From NCBI GenBank assembly GCA_025359215.1, contig JANYHE010000024.1:1-64000 (forward strand): 64,000 nt of DNA. Direction: 5' to 3'. The notes under the pieces were generated by a model. It saw nothing but the letters and a program-made list of their open reading frames with translations. It ran no database searches and was not told where the DNA came from. This document shows positions 8,330 to 17,315 of this stretch, one piece after another. This DNA comes from Hyphomicrobiales bacterium. Its GTDB lineage: Bacteria; Pseudomonadota; Alphaproteobacteria; Rhizobiales; Aestuariivirgaceae. Positions within the stretch are counted from its first letter, which is position 1; every line of letters starts with the position of its first letter. A program made the translations under genes and the position numbers.

Positions 8330-8779
8330 ATGGAATCTACTTCAAAGAATAGACAGGCTTGGATGCGATTGCTGGCGCTCTCCAAATGGGAGGACTTTAA
8401 AAAAGTCGCATCCTGTTTTGAGTTGATCACTTGCGAAGTTATACGTAAACCTGAAACAGGATTGGTGATGCTGCGTGGTCGCATGGGAGGCACGGGCTCT
8501 GCGTTTAATGTGGGCGAAGCCACGGTTACGCGTTGTGCAATCAAAACCTATACCGGGATTGAAGGTCATGCTTATGTGATGGGTCGCAGCGCCGAGCATG
8601 CAAAGTTTGCGGCAATTTGCGACGCATTGCTGCAAGACCAAAGCATGGTTGAGAAAATTGAACGCTTGGTTCTGCAACCTCTTCAAGGAATTTTAAGCGC
8701 GAGACGCGATCTCGCTTCGCGCAAGGCCGAAGCCACAAAAGTTGATTTCTTCACATTGATGCGCGGCGAAAATGATTGA
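8330..8779 (+). CDS. phnG: C-P lyase core subunit PhnG
   Basis: A 149-aa protein matching PhnG, a subunit of the PhnGHIJ core complex that converts alkylphosphonate and ATP to ribose 1-methylphosphonate 5-triphosphate. Recognizable segments are PETGLVMLRGRMGGTGSAFNVGEATVTRCAI and the C-terminal VDFFTLMRGEND. The start ATG is 21 bases past a PHO-like box. It overlaps phnH by eight bases, so translation is coupled, and leads the phnGHIJKL operon. Confidence 0.95.
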   Translation: MESTSKNRQAWMRLLALSKWEDFKKVASCFELITCEVIRKPETGLVMLRGRMGGTGSAFNVGEATVTRCAIKTYTGIEGHAYVMGRSAEHAKFAAICDALLQDQSMVEKIERLVLQPLQGILSARRDLASRKAEATKVDFFTLMRGEND

Positions 8780-9356
8780 AGTAGATTCGTCCGCACAAAA
8801 TCAGGCCAAGATTTTCAGATTGATTTTGGAGGCCATGTCGCATCCCGGTCGCATTGTCGATTTTAAGGTTCCATCACTCTGCCCACCATATGGACTTAGT
8901 GCGGAGATGGCAACCCTATTGATCACGCTTTGTGATTTTCAAACCTCCATATGGATGAAATCTAAAGCAGTCGGAATTGAAAAATTTCTTAGGTTTCACG
9001 CCGGTGCAACTTTCACCAACACAAAATCTGCAGCAACTTATGCCATTGTCAACGATCCAGAAAAGCTGTCGTCTCTTGAAGAATTTGCACAAGGTACGCA
9101 TGAATACCCCGATCGCTCAACGACCTTGGTGATTCAAGTCGATACAATGTCTAACGACGGAAGAATTTCTCTAGCGGGTCCTGGCATCGCCAACCAAACA
9201 CGCTTCAACGTCGAGAAATTAGGTGTGGTATTTTGGGCAAATGTTGCAGCCAATCATGCGCAATACCCCTTGGGTGTTGATCTCATCTTCGTGAGTAAGG
9301 GAAAGATCGCGGCGATTCCTCGCTCGACCCAAGTTCAAGTTCAGGGGCAAGACTGA
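8772..9356 (+). CDS. phnH: C-P lyase core subunit PhnH
   Basis: A 194-aa PhnH homologue of normal length. Typical sequence includes RLILEAMSHPGRIVDF at the N-terminus, the central LLITLCDFQTSIWM and the C-terminal HAQYPLGVDLIFVSKGKIAAIPRST. PhnH helps assemble the PhnGHI complex, which displaces adenine from ATP to load the phosphonate onto ribose. It overlaps phnG upstream and its stop overlaps the phnI start (TGATG), as expected for a stoichiometric complex. Confidence 0.95.
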   Translation: MIEVDSSAQNQAKIFRLILEAMSHPGRIVDFKVPSLCPPYGLSAEMATLLITLCDFQTSIWMKSKAVGIEKFLRFHAGATFTNTKSAATYAIVNDPEKLSSLEEFAQGTHEYPDRSTTLVIQVDTMSNDGRISLAGPGIANQTRFNVEKLGVVFWANVAANHAQYPLGVDLIFVSKGKIAAIPRSTQVQVQGQD

Positions 9357-10411
9357 TGTATGTGGCGGTGAAAGGTGGTGAGAAGGCCATTGACGCTGCG
9401 CATCAGTTGTTGGCAGAAGCGCGCCGTGGCGATGTTTCGGTGCCTGAAATTTCAATAAGACAAATTGAAGAACAATTGTCACTCGCGGTTGACCGCGTAA
9501 TGAACGAAGGCTCGCTCTATGATCGGGGTTTTGCGTCGCTGGCCATCAAACAATCGCGCGGTGATTTGATTGAAGCTATCTTCTTGGTACGCGCGGCCCG
9601 CACCACTTTGGCACGGTTTGGCTATGCTGAACCTCTCGACACCGCCAAGATGCAGACTCGCAGGCGCATTTCGGCGGCATTCAAAGATTTACCTGGCGGG
9701 CAGATACTGGGTCCAACTTTTGACTACACCCACCGCCTCCTCGAAGAGGTGATGCCACTTGAAGCCGCTCAGTTGGCAGATCAGCTGGTTGTTGAAAATA
9801 TGCCGAAGGTTTTAGGTTTATTGGGTGATGAAGGGTTGATTGAGCCCGCATTGCCTTCCGCTACAACTGTTGGCGATATCACCCAAGATCCACCCAGTTT
9901 TCCCATGCCGCGCGACGAGCGCTTGCAGAGTTTGGCGCGCGGTGATGAAGGGTTTCTTTTATCGCTCGCTTACTCTTCGCAACGTGGTTTTGGTCGCACC
10001 CATCCATTTGCAGGTGAAATTAGACTAGGCGAAATTGAGGTTTCCTTTGTTCCTGAAGAGCTGGGTTTCGAAATTGTGATTGGCGAAATCACCGTCACTG
10101 AGTGCGAAATGATAAACCAATTTAAGGGTTCAGCCGATGTGCCTCCACAGTTCACGCGTGGATATGGCCTGACTTTCGGCCATTGCGAACGTAAAGCTAT
10201 GTCGGTGGCTTTGGTCGACCGCGCTTTGCGATCAGCCGAACTGGGCGAAGAAGTGGGTTCACCTGTGCAAGACGAAGAATTCGTGATTTCACATTCCGAT
10301 AATGTGCAAGCCACGGGTTTTGTCGAGCATCTAAAACTGCCGCATTATGTTGATTTCCAATCCGAACTTATTTTGCTGCGAAACTTACGAAAAGAAAAGG
10401 CAGCAGAATGA
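9356..10411 (+). CDS. phnI: C-P lyase core subunit PhnI (nucleosidase)
   Basis: A 351-aa PhnI, the core subunit with nucleosidase activity that attaches phosphonate to C1 of ribose triphosphate. It starts MYVAVKGGEKAIDAAHQLL, a conserved opening for the family, and contains AYSSQRGFGRTHPFAGEIRLGE and the late GYGLTFGHCERKAMSVALVDRALR block. It is coupled to phnH by TGATG overlap and overlaps phnJ by four bases. Confidence 0.96.
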   Translation: MYVAVKGGEKAIDAAHQLLAEARRGDVSVPEISIRQIEEQLSLAVDRVMNEGSLYDRGFASLAIKQSRGDLIEAIFLVRAARTTLARFGYAEPLDTAKMQTRRRISAAFKDLPGGQILGPTFDYTHRLLEEVMPLEAAQLADQLVVENMPKVLGLLGDEGLIEPALPSATTVGDITQDPPSFPMPRDERLQSLARGDEGFLLSLAYSSQRGFGRTHPFAGEIRLGEIEVSFVPEELGFEIVIGEITVTECEMINQFKGSADVPPQFTRGYGLTFGHCERKAMSVALVDRALRSAELGEEVGSPVQDEEFVISHSDNVQATGFVEHLKLPHYVDFQSELILLRNLRKEKAAE

Positions 10412-11244
10412 GCGGCCCTGTTTACAATTTTGCTTATCTCAATGAGCAGACCAAACGCATGATACGCCGTGCCATTCTCAAGGCTGTGGCGATACCTGGC
10501 TATCAAGTTCCATTCGCGGCACGCGAAATGCCCATGCCACTTGGATGGGGAACGGGTGGTGTGCAAGTGACTGCTGCTTGCCTAACTCAAGATGATATTT
10601 TGAAAGTGATCGACCAAGGCGCTGATGACACAACCAACGCTGTGAGCATTCGCAAGTTTTTTGTGAAGACCGCTGGCATTGCTACAACGGATGTGACCGA
10701 TGACGCGACCATCATTCAAACGCGTCACCGCATCCCGGAAACCCCACTCAATGAAAATCAAATCCTTGTCTATCAAGTTCCCATTCCGGAGCCGTTGCGC
10801 TTCTTGGAGCCGCGTGAAACCGAAACGCGCAAGATGCATGCACTGGAAGAGTATGGCGTGATGCATGTGAAGCTCTACGAAGACATTGCGCGCTTTGGCG
10901 AGATCGCGACTGCCTATGATTATCCAGCATTGGTGAATGACCGCTATGTGTTTGATCCTTCGCCCATTCCAAAATTCGACAATCCGAAGCTGAATAACTC
11001 GGCCGCGCTGCAATTGTTTGGCGCAGGTCGGGAAAAGCGGATTTATGCCATCCCGCCTCATACTAAAGTTAAGAGCCTCGATTTTGAAGACTTTCCTTTC
11101 AGTTTACCAAAATGGGATAAGCCTTGTGCGATTTGCGGTTCGCAGACGAGCTATCTCGATGAGATTGTGATGGATGATCAAGGTGGGCGCATGTTTGTGT
11201 GCTCTGATACCGATCATTGCCGCAAAACACAGGCATTGAAATGA
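10408..11244 (+). CDS. phnJ: Alpha-D-ribose 1-methylphosphonate 5-phosphate C-P lyase PhnJ
   Basis: A 278-aa radical-SAM enzyme that cleaves the carbon-phosphorus bond. The four cluster-region cysteines are intact at about residues 240, 243, 265 and 271 (CAIC ... CSDTDHC), the same spacing as in the E. coli enzyme, so it should be active. The N-terminal half carries the conserved YLNEQTKRMIRRAILKAVAIPGYQ and GWGTGGVQVTA. It overlaps phnI and phnK by ATGA junctions within the operon. Confidence 0.97.
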   Translation: MSGPVYNFAYLNEQTKRMIRRAILKAVAIPGYQVPFAAREMPMPLGWGTGGVQVTAACLTQDDILKVIDQGADDTTNAVSIRKFFVKTAGIATTDVTDDATIIQTRHRIPETPLNENQILVYQVPIPEPLRFLEPRETETRKMHALEEYGVMHVKLYEDIARFGEIATAYDYPALVNDRYVFDPSPIPKFDNPKLNNSAALQLFGAGREKRIYAIPPHTKVKSLDFEDFPFSLPKWDKPCAICGSQTSYLDEIVMDDQGGRMFVCSDTDHCRKTQALK

Positions 11245-12011
11245 ACTCGCTTTTGTCTGTCAGCAACATTGCGAAAAATTATGGCGATCGCGTAGGCTGC
11301 CATGCCACAAGTTTCGATCTCTGGCCCGGCGAAGTGATGGCAATTGTGGGTGAATCGGGTTCGGGCAAAACCACATTGCTCAAATGCATCTCTGGCCAGA
11401 TGGAGGCAAGTTCAGGCACTCTGGGTTATACCAAGCGGGACGGTAGTATAGTGGTGTTGCAAGAATTGAGCGAAGCCGAACGCCGCTTTCTGATGCGCAC
11501 CGATTGGGGCTTTGTGCATCAAGATGCGCGCGATGGTTTGCGCATGGGCGTTTCAGCGGGGGCCAATTTGGGTGAGCGTTTGATGGCCTTGGGCGGACGC
11601 CACTACGGCCGTATTCGTTCTTCAGCTGAGGATTGGTTGCAGCGCGTGGAAATCAGCACTGATCGGATTGATGATAGTCCTTGGTCTTATTCGGGGGGCA
11701 TGCGGCAACGTTTACAAATTGCCCGCAATCTCGTCACCGCGCCGCGCATAATATTCATGGACGAACCAACGGGCGGGCTTGATGTTTCTGTGCAAGCAAG
11801 ATTGCTCGACCTCATGCGCGGACTTGTGCGCAACCTTGGATTGGCTGCGGTGATTGTGACACATGATCTGGCAGTCGCACGATTATTATCTACGCGTATG
11901 ATGGTGATGCAAGGTGGCAACGTTGTTGAAACCGGCCTCACTGATCAAATTCTTGAAGATCCGCAAGCGCCTTACACGCAACTTCTTGTCTCATCAATTT
12001 TGCTGGTGTGA
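11241..12011 (+). CDS. phnK: C-P lyase-associated ABC protein PhnK
   Basis: A 256-aa ABC ATPase that binds the PhnJ face of the C-P lyase core rather than a membrane permease. Walker A is GESGSGKTT, the signature is YSGGMRQRLQIARN, Walker B is IIFMDEPTGGLD and the H-loop VIVTHDLAVA. The start ATG overlaps the phnJ stop; an upstream in-frame start at 11217 inside phnJ is less likely because MNSLLSVSNIAKNYGD is the family-type beginning. Confidence 0.95.
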   Translation: MNSLLSVSNIAKNYGDRVGCHATSFDLWPGEVMAIVGESGSGKTTLLKCISGQMEASSGTLGYTKRDGSIVVLQELSEAERRFLMRTDWGFVHQDARDGLRMGVSAGANLGERLMALGGRHYGRIRSSAEDWLQRVEISTDRIDDSPWSYSGGMRQRLQIARNLVTAPRIIFMDEPTGGLDVSVQARLLDLMRGLVRNLGLAAVIVTHDLAVARLLSTRMMVMQGGNVVETGLTDQILEDPQAPYTQLLVSSILLV

Positions 12012-12015
12012 TGCC

Positions 12016-12684
12016 ATGTTGAATGTCGAAAATCTTTCGAAGCAATTCACATTACATCAGCAGGGTGGCGTGCAAATTCCGGTGATCCAAAATCTCAGCT
12101 TTAGTGTTGATCACGGCGAAACCGTCGCAATCACGGGTCCATCAGGCCGCGGGAAAAGTTCGCTGTTAAAGTTGATCTATGGATCTTACATTGCCACTTC
12201 GGGATCAATTCAAATTCTGCATGAACCCGATTGGTTGGAGGCAACACAATTGGCACCGCGCCAGATGATGGAAGTGCGCAACAAAACTATTGGCTATGTG
12301 ACACAGTTCTTGCGCGTGATTCCGCGTATTCCAACATTGGATATCGTCGCCGAGCCTTTGATTAATCGTGGAGTTAATGTTTCTGATGCGCTTTTGCGCG
12401 CGCAGCATTTATTAACAAAACTTAATGTTCCAGAAAAACTTTGGTCCCTTTCCCCCATGACATTTTCCGGTGGAGAACAACAGCGTGTTAATATTGCTCG
12501 TGGTTTTGCCGCGCATCACCCACTTTTGCTTCTGGATGAGCCGACAGCCGCACTCGACGCCGAAAATCGCAGCCGTGTCATGGGGTTGATTAGAGAGGCC
12601 CGCGCTAATGGCAGCGCTATTCTAGCCGTGTTTCACAATGAAGAAGAACGCCACCAAGTCTGCGATCGCGACATCGCCCTCTGA
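12016..12684 (+). CDS. phnL: C-P lyase-associated ABC protein PhnL
   Basis: A 222-aa ABC ATPase, partner of PhnK on the C-P lyase complex. Walker A is GPSGRGKSS, the signature FSGGEQQRVNIARG, Walker B LLLLDEPTAALD, and the end RDIAL is typical of PhnL. The ATG at 12016 lies five bases after the phnK stop and gives the usual length; an upstream start inside phnK adds 34 unrelated residues and was rejected. It closes the phnGHIJKL unit; a new promoter region with a PHO box follows. Confidence 0.94.
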   Translation: MLNVENLSKQFTLHQQGGVQIPVIQNLSFSVDHGETVAITGPSGRGKSSLLKLIYGSYIATSGSIQILHEPDWLEATQLAPRQMMEVRNKTIGYVTQFLRVIPRIPTLDIVAEPLINRGVNVSDALLRAQHLLTKLNVPEKLWSLSPMTFSGGEQQRVNIARGFAAHHPLLLLDEPTAALDAENRSRVMGLIREARANGSAILAVFHNEEERHQVCDRDIAL

Positions 12685-12706
12685 GCAGAAGTGGATTGTA
12701 AGAAAC

Positions 12707-12735
12707 CTGTCATAAATCCGTTAGCCGAGTGTCAT
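12707..12735 (+). promoter_or_regulatory. Triple PHO-box-like repeat upstream of phnCDE
   Basis: Three 7-bp units at exact 11-bp pitch: CTGTCAT at 12707, CCGTTAG at 12718 and GTGTCAT at 12729. The outer units match the PhoB half-site 7/7 and 6/7, the middle 4/7. It is the best-formed PHO box in the window and sits 44 bases before the phnC start. Confidence 0.7.
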
Positions 12736-12778
12736 TTTGAATCGATACGAACTCCTTCAGTCATTGAGGAGTCGAGCT

Positions 12779-13597
12779 TTGTCCAACATTCAGATCGCAT
12801 CTCTCAGTAAGACATTTGCCAATGGCACAAAAGCTCTGAACGGACTTGATCTCAACATTCGCTCTGGCGAAATGGTGGCGTTGATTGGAGCGTCGGGTTC
12901 CGGAAAGTCAACCTTGGTACGCCATATTGCGGGTTTGATTGGATCAGATGTCAATGCGGGTACCTCAATCAATGTTGATGGTCGCATCGTGCAGGCCAAA
13001 GGCCGTATTGCCGCCGATATCCGAAATATTCGCCGCAACATCGGCGTTGTATTCCAACAGTTCAATTTGGTCGGCAGGCTTTCTGTTTTGACCAACGTGC
13101 TCACAGGTAAACTTGGACAAATGCCACTGCTTGCAGGTGCTCTCGGGAATTTCTCCCTTGCCGATCAGCAAGTCGCCATGCAAGCCCTTGAGCGCGTTGG
13201 CATTGCTGCAACAGCACGCCAACGCGCTTCAACTCTTTCTGGCGGTCAACAACAGCGCGCAGCTATTGCCCGCGCCCTTGTGCAGGGTGCCAAGGTCTTG
13301 ATCGCAGATGAACCCATCGCTTCGCTTGACCCTGCCTCAGCGCGCCGCGTGATGGAAACACTGGTTGGCATTAATCGCGAAGATGGCATTACTATTATCG
13401 TATCATTGCATCAGGTTGAATATGCGCGGCGCTTCTGCCCACGCACCATTGCCATGCAAGCTGGGCGCATTGTGTTTGATGGGCCTAGTGTGGCCCTCAC
13501 CAATGAGCGCCTGACAGAAATCTACGGCTCGGCCAGCGAAGAACTTGTGTTGCCCGATGCTGCTGATCTCAACAGTCTAAAGGCCGTTGCAGCTTAA
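12779..13597 (+). CDS. phnC: Phosphonate ABC transporter ATP-binding protein PhnC
   Basis: A 272-aa ATPase of the phosphonate importer. Walker A is GASGSGKST, the Q-loop VFQQFNLV, the signature [15 protein letters not shown], Walker [13 protein letters not shown] and the H-loop VSLHQVEYA. The start is taken as TTG at 12779 because a perfect GAGGAG Shine-Dalgarno (12766-12771) precedes it by seven bases; the frame extends to another TTG at 12737 without such support. It is 95 bases after phnL behind a PHO box, so phnCDE probably forms its own promoter unit. Confidence 0.94.
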   Translation: MSNIQIASLSKTFANGTKALNGLDLNIRSGEMVALIGASGSGKSTLVRHIAGLIGSDVNAGTSINVDGRIVQAKGRIAADIRNIRRNIGVVFQQFNLVGRLSVLTNVLTGKLGQMPLLAGALGNFSLADQQVAMQALERVGIAATARQRASTLSGGQQQRAAIARALVQGAKVLIADEPIASLDPASARRVMETLVGINREDGITIIVSLHQVEYARRFCPRTIAMQAGRIVFDGPSVALTNERLTEIYGSASEELVLPDAADLNSLKAVAA

Positions 13598-13622
13598 GTT
13601 CAACTTAAACCAGGAGGCAGAT

Positions 13623-14624
13623 ATGAAGACTTTTATGAAAGGCCTTGCCGTTGTAGCATTTATGGCACTCGCCGTAATGCCAGCCCGTGCAGAAACCACT
13701 GAAATCAATTTCGGCTTTGTATCCAGCGAAAGCCAACAAGCGCTGAAAGATAAATACACACCATTCATCAATGAAATGGAAAAGCAAACCGGCTTGAAAA
13801 TTAATCCGTTCTTTGCAGCAGATTATGCTGGTGTGATTGAAGGTATGAAATTCAACAAGGTGCAAGTTGCAGCTTACGGCAACAAGTCTGCCATGGAAGC
13901 TGTTGATCGTTCGGAAGGCCAAGTCTTTGCCCACACGGTAAACAAAGATGGCACAGAGGGTTATTACGGCCTGCTGCTGGCCAACAAAGAAAACACTGCG
14001 TTGAACAGTGTTGACGATATCAAGAAGTGCGACAAGTCATTGGCTTTCGGCAATGGCGATCCAAACTCGACATCGGGCTTCCTTGTTCCTTCGACATTCA
14101 TTTTCTCCGCAATGAACATTGATGTGAAGACCTGCTACAAAGCAGTAACCAATGCCAACCATGAATCAAACGCCATGGCCGTTGCCAACAAGCAAGTTGA
14201 TTTTGCCACCAACAACACAGAAAATATGGCGACCCTTGAAAAGAAGGATCCTGAAGCCTTCAAAAAAATCAAGATCATCTGGAAGTCTCCTTTGATTCCG
14301 GCAGATCCATTTGTATGGCGCAAAGATTTGGATGCCAACACCAAGGGCAAGATCATGAATTTCTTTATGTCATATGGTCGTCAAGGCACCGTTGAAGAAG
14401 TGAAGGCTGCGCGCGATTTGCTCGCTGGCCTCGGCTGGTCAACATTCAAGCCATCATCTGATGCACAGCTTTACCCAATCCGTATTATGGAAGTGACAAA
14501 AGCTGCCAACAAAGTGATGGGCGATGCAGCCATGTCACAAGCTGATAAAGATGCAAAAATCAAGGAATTGATGGCGAAGAAGTCAGAATTTGAAAAACTG
14601 ATGGACACGCAGCCAAATACTTAA
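13623..14624 (+). CDS. phnD: Phosphonate ABC transporter substrate-binding protein PhnD
   Basis: A 333-aa periplasmic protein with signal peptide (MKTFMKGLAVVAFMALAVMPARA, cleavage near residue 23). The mature part shows the PhnD pattern INFGFVSSESQQALKDKYTPF and ADYAGVIEGMKFNKVQVAAYG, with ligand-loop FGNGDPNSTSGFLVPS. A strong GGAGG Shine-Dalgarno precedes the ATG. It lies 25 bases after phnC and is followed by a terminator-like hairpin before phnE, which would make PhnD more abundant than the permease. Confidence 0.95.
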   Translation: MKTFMKGLAVVAFMALAVMPARAETTEINFGFVSSESQQALKDKYTPFINEMEKQTGLKINPFFAADYAGVIEGMKFNKVQVAAYGNKSAMEAVDRSEGQVFAHTVNKDGTEGYYGLLLANKENTALNSVDDIKKCDKSLAFGNGDPNSTSGFLVPSTFIFSAMNIDVKTCYKAVTNANHESNAMAVANKQVDFATNNTENMATLEKKDPEAFKKIKIIWKSPLIPADPFVWRKDLDANTKGKIMNFFMSYGRQGTVEEVKAARDLLAGLGWSTFKPSSDAQLYPIRIMEVTKAANKVMGDAAMSQADKDAKIKELMAKKSEFEKLMDTQPNT

Positions 14625-14640
14625 AATTGCTGGGGGCATT

Positions 14641-14667
14641 TGGGCGGGAGAAATCCCGCCCATTTTT
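14641..14667 (+). terminator. Terminator-like hairpin between phnD and phnE
   Basis: TGGGCGGGA (14641-14649) pairs with TCCCGCCCA (14654-14662) across a GAAA loop, followed by TTTTT. This has all features of an intrinsic terminator, yet phnE lies just downstream in the same direction, so it probably acts as a partial terminator or 3'-end stabilizer. Confidence 0.8.
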
Positions 14668-14683
14668 CTATCGAGGCTTCACA

Positions 14684-15484
14684 TTGACCGCATCACCGAC
14701 TGACATCTCTATTCCTCCAGTTCCAGCCCGTGAGCGGTGGAGCAAGTATATCTTTTGGATGGTCATGGCTACATTGCTCGCTTGGAGTTTTGGGCCTTCA
14801 GAAATGTACAAGGCCACAGGTTTGATAACTTACGGCGGAAATATGGGCAAATATGCCAGTGGGTTTTTGGCACCAAATTTTCATGATTGGAAATATTATC
14901 TAGAAGAAATGTTGGTAACGGTGCAGACAGCGCTATGGGGCACGTTCCTCGCCGCAATTTTCGGAATGCCCATTTCGCTTTTGTGTTCAAATAACCTCGC
15001 GCCAATTTGGGTTGTTCAACCTGTGCGCCGTTTGATGGATGCGGCACGCTCGATCAATGAGTTGGTATGGGCCGTGTTCTTTGTGGTGGCTGTCGGCCTT
15101 GGCCCCTTTGCCGGAGTCATGGCAATTTTTGTGAACACATTGGGCGTATTCGGAAAGCTCTACTCCGAAGCCGTCGAAGCTTCAGACCCCCGCCCCGTTG
15201 AAGGCATTCGTGCCACGGGCGCATCAAAGATTCATGAAATCCTCTATGGTATTATTCCGCAAGTTATGCCGCTGTGGATCTCTTATACACTCTATCGGTT
15301 CGAAGCGAATGTGCGAGGAGCCACAATTCTCGGAATAGTTGGTGCTGGTGGAATTGGCCAAGTGTTGTTCGAAAATGTACGTGGTTTTTATTATGCTGAA
15401 ACTGCGGCCCTCATGTTGATGATGATCGCCACCGTCGCCATTGTTGACATCATATCGCAACAGCTTCGCCGCATCATGGTGTGA
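14684..15484 (+). CDS. phnE: Phosphonate ABC transporter permease PhnE
   Basis: A 266-aa membrane protein with about six helices and the cytoplasmic contact loop EAVEASDPRPVEGIRATGAS near residue 165. A TTG at 14684 with GAGGC just upstream is chosen as start; a longer frame from 14627 would read through the terminator hairpin and is unlikely. A single PhnE is present, so the channel is presumably a homodimer. The stop overlaps the DUF1045 gene start (TGATG). Confidence 0.92.
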   Translation: MTASPTDISIPPVPARERWSKYIFWMVMATLLAWSFGPSEMYKATGLITYGGNMGKYASGFLAPNFHDWKYYLEEMLVTVQTALWGTFLAAIFGMPISLLCSNNLAPIWVVQPVRRLMDAARSINELVWAVFFVVAVGLGPFAGVMAIFVNTLGVFGKLYSEAVEASDPRPVEGIRATGASKIHEILYGIIPQVMPLWISYTLYRFEANVRGATILGIVGAGGIGQVLFENVRGFYYAETAALMLMMIATVAIVDIISQQLRRIMV

Positions 15485-16182
15485 TGATGCGTTATGCAAT
15501 TTACTACGCTCCCGCTCGTGATAGCTTGCTGCATCGTCTAGGTTCAAGCTGGCTTGGCCGTGACGCATATACTGGGGAAAAGTTAAAACAGCCAGATATC
15601 GTTGGCATAAAGACAATTACTTCGGAGGCTGCGCATTATGGGTTGCATGCGACGCTAAAAGCTCCTTTCTCTTTGGGAGATGGTTTGCATGCTACAGCAT
15701 TGCAAGAGGCCGTAAGAACTTTCTCCTTGGTTCAGTCATCTGTCAAAGTACCCAATTTACTATTGACTGCAGAGAATGGCTTTCTGGCATTGGTTCCACA
15801 TAAAACGCAAGCGCCACTCTATCATTTGGCCGAAAATTGCGTGCGCAATTTTGATCAATATCGTGCACCTCTTACCAGTAACGAAATTGTACGCCGCCAA
15901 AATGTAGGCTTGACGCCTCAACAAAACCAACACCTCTTGGCCTTTGGTTACCCTTATGTGCTCGATGAATTCAAATTTCACATCACACTAACGAATCAAC
16001 TACCCACAAAGAAAATCGATTGGCTTATGTCACGCGCGCACCAGTATTTTGCGCCCGTTATAGGGCTAAGCGTAACCATAGATTGTCTCAGCATCTTTGA
16101 AGAAATTGAGTCAGCGCTGCCAATGACAATCACCAAACAGTTCCCTCTCGTTTTACCGCAATTCGCAAAGGCTGCCTCATGA
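15484..16182 (+). CDS. DUF1045 2H-phosphoesterase-like phosphonate metabolism protein
   Basis: A 232-aa protein of the DUF1045 family often seen in rhizobial phn clusters (TIGR03223-like). Two H-x-T-like motifs of the 2H phosphoesterase fold are visible: GLHATLKAPF near residue 58 and FHITLTNQ near 160. No phnP is present in the window although PhnP would be needed to open ribosyl 1,2-cyclic phosphate; the 2H fold acts on cyclic phosphodiesters, so this protein is a good candidate substitute. That role is inference. The gene is translationally coupled to phnE before it and overlaps phnM by four bases. Confidence 0.85.
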   Translation: MMRYAIYYAPARDSLLHRLGSSWLGRDAYTGEKLKQPDIVGIKTITSEAAHYGLHATLKAPFSLGDGLHATALQEAVRTFSLVQSSVKVPNLLLTAENGFLALVPHKTQAPLYHLAENCVRNFDQYRAPLTSNEIVRRQNVGLTPQQNQHLLAFGYPYVLDEFKFHITLTNQLPTKKIDWLMSRAHQYFAPVIGLSVTIDCLSIFEEIESALPMTITKQFPLVLPQFAKAAS

Positions 16183-17315
16183 CTGAAATTGCTTTCACCA
16201 ATGCACGCATCATTTTGTCCGATGAGGTTGTGAACGGTTCACTTTTCACTTTCGGGGGCAAAATTTCGGCGTTTGATCACGGTGCAACTAAAATCGCAGA
16301 AGACCTTGACGGCGATTATCTCCTCCCAGGTCTGGTCGAACTTCACACTGATCATTTGGAGAGCCATTTCCAGCCGCGCCCAGGTGTTGAATGGCCAGCC
16401 CATTTCGCCATCATCGCCCATGATGCGCAAATTGCGGCAGCTGGCATTACCACAGTTTTTGATGCATTACGTGCGGGTTCATTTGATCCCAGCGATATTT
16501 CTGCGCGGCAAGGAGAACATTTGGCCGCCGCCATTCATGCGGCAGAAGAAAGGGAACATTTACGTGCGGACCATTTCATCCATGTTCGTTGTGAGCTGCC
16601 TTGCCCCGACACAATTGAGGTTTTGCAAAACACGCTGGAGCAAGGCGGAACGCGCCTTATCTCTGTGATGGATCACACGCCAGGATGGCGGCAATTTACC
16701 AGCATGGATAAATTCAAAGAATATTATCTCGGAAAGAAGTTGATCCTTCCTGAAAAATTAGATGGCTACATTGCCGAAAAATTGGAAATGCAGAAGCTCT
16801 ATGCCGATAAAAACAAAGTCAAGATTCTAAAAATAGCGAGGCAACTCAATATCAGAATTGCAAGCCATGATGATGCAACGATCGCTCATGTGGAGGAAGC
16901 TCTGGGTGATGGCGCTGTGATAGCTGAATTTCCAACTTCTGCCGCATCCGCAAAGGCGGCACATGAAAAAGGGTTGGCTGTTCTGATGGGTGCGCCCAAT
17001 GTAGTGCGCGGCGGTTCGCATTCCGGAAATATTTCAGCACTGGATGTTGCCGCGTCTGGCCATCTGGATATTCTCTCTTCAGATTACGTGCCGTCTAGCC
17101 TTCTGCAAGGCGCTTTTACATTGGCCGAACGTGTCGAAGCCATCACGTTACCCAAAGCGATTTACTATGTCACTGAAGGCCCAGCCAAAGCCGCTGGTCT
17201 TGATGATCGTGGCGTCATCCAAATTGGTAAACGCGCCGACTTGATTCAAGTAAGCGTCAAATCTGGCCAACCGCTTTTGAAAAAAATGTGGCGTGAAGGC
17301 CAGCGGGTATTGTGA
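16179..17315 (+). CDS. phnM: Alpha-D-ribose 1-methylphosphonate 5-triphosphate diphosphatase PhnM
   Basis: A 378-aa amidohydrolase-fold enzyme that removes pyrophosphate from ribose 1-methylphosphonate 5-triphosphate before C-P cleavage. Metal ligands are visible in ELHTDHLESH near residue 54 and in later histidines (ISVMDHTPGWRQF, IRIASHDDAT, VRGGSHSGNIS). The C-terminus is the usual composite-domain strand, GKRADLIQVSV. Overlaps with the genes on both sides place it in one transcript with phnE, the DUF1045 gene and phnN. Confidence 0.95.
   Translation: MTEIAFTNARIILSDEVVNGSLFTFGGKISAFDHGATKIAEDLDGDYLLPGLVELHTDHLESHFQPRPGVEWPAHFAIIAHDAQIAAAGITTVFDALRAGSFDPSDISARQGEHLAAAIHAAEEREHLRADHFIHVRCELPCPDTIEVLQNTLEQGGTRLISVMDHTPGWRQFTSMDKFKEYYLGKKLILPEKLDGYIAEKLEMQKLYADKNKVKILKIARQLNIRIASHDDATIAHVEEALGDGAVIAEFPTSAASAKAAHEKGLAVLMGAPNVVRGGSHSGNISALDVAASGHLDILSSDYVPSSLLQGAFTLAERVEAITLPKAIYYVTEGPAKAAGLDDRGVIQIGKRADLIQVSVKSGQPLLKKMWREGQRVL

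Noticed and set aside
14627-14683. Longer PhnE starting at TTG 14627
   Set aside because: The added residues are encoded by the terminator hairpin and lack a ribosome-binding site.
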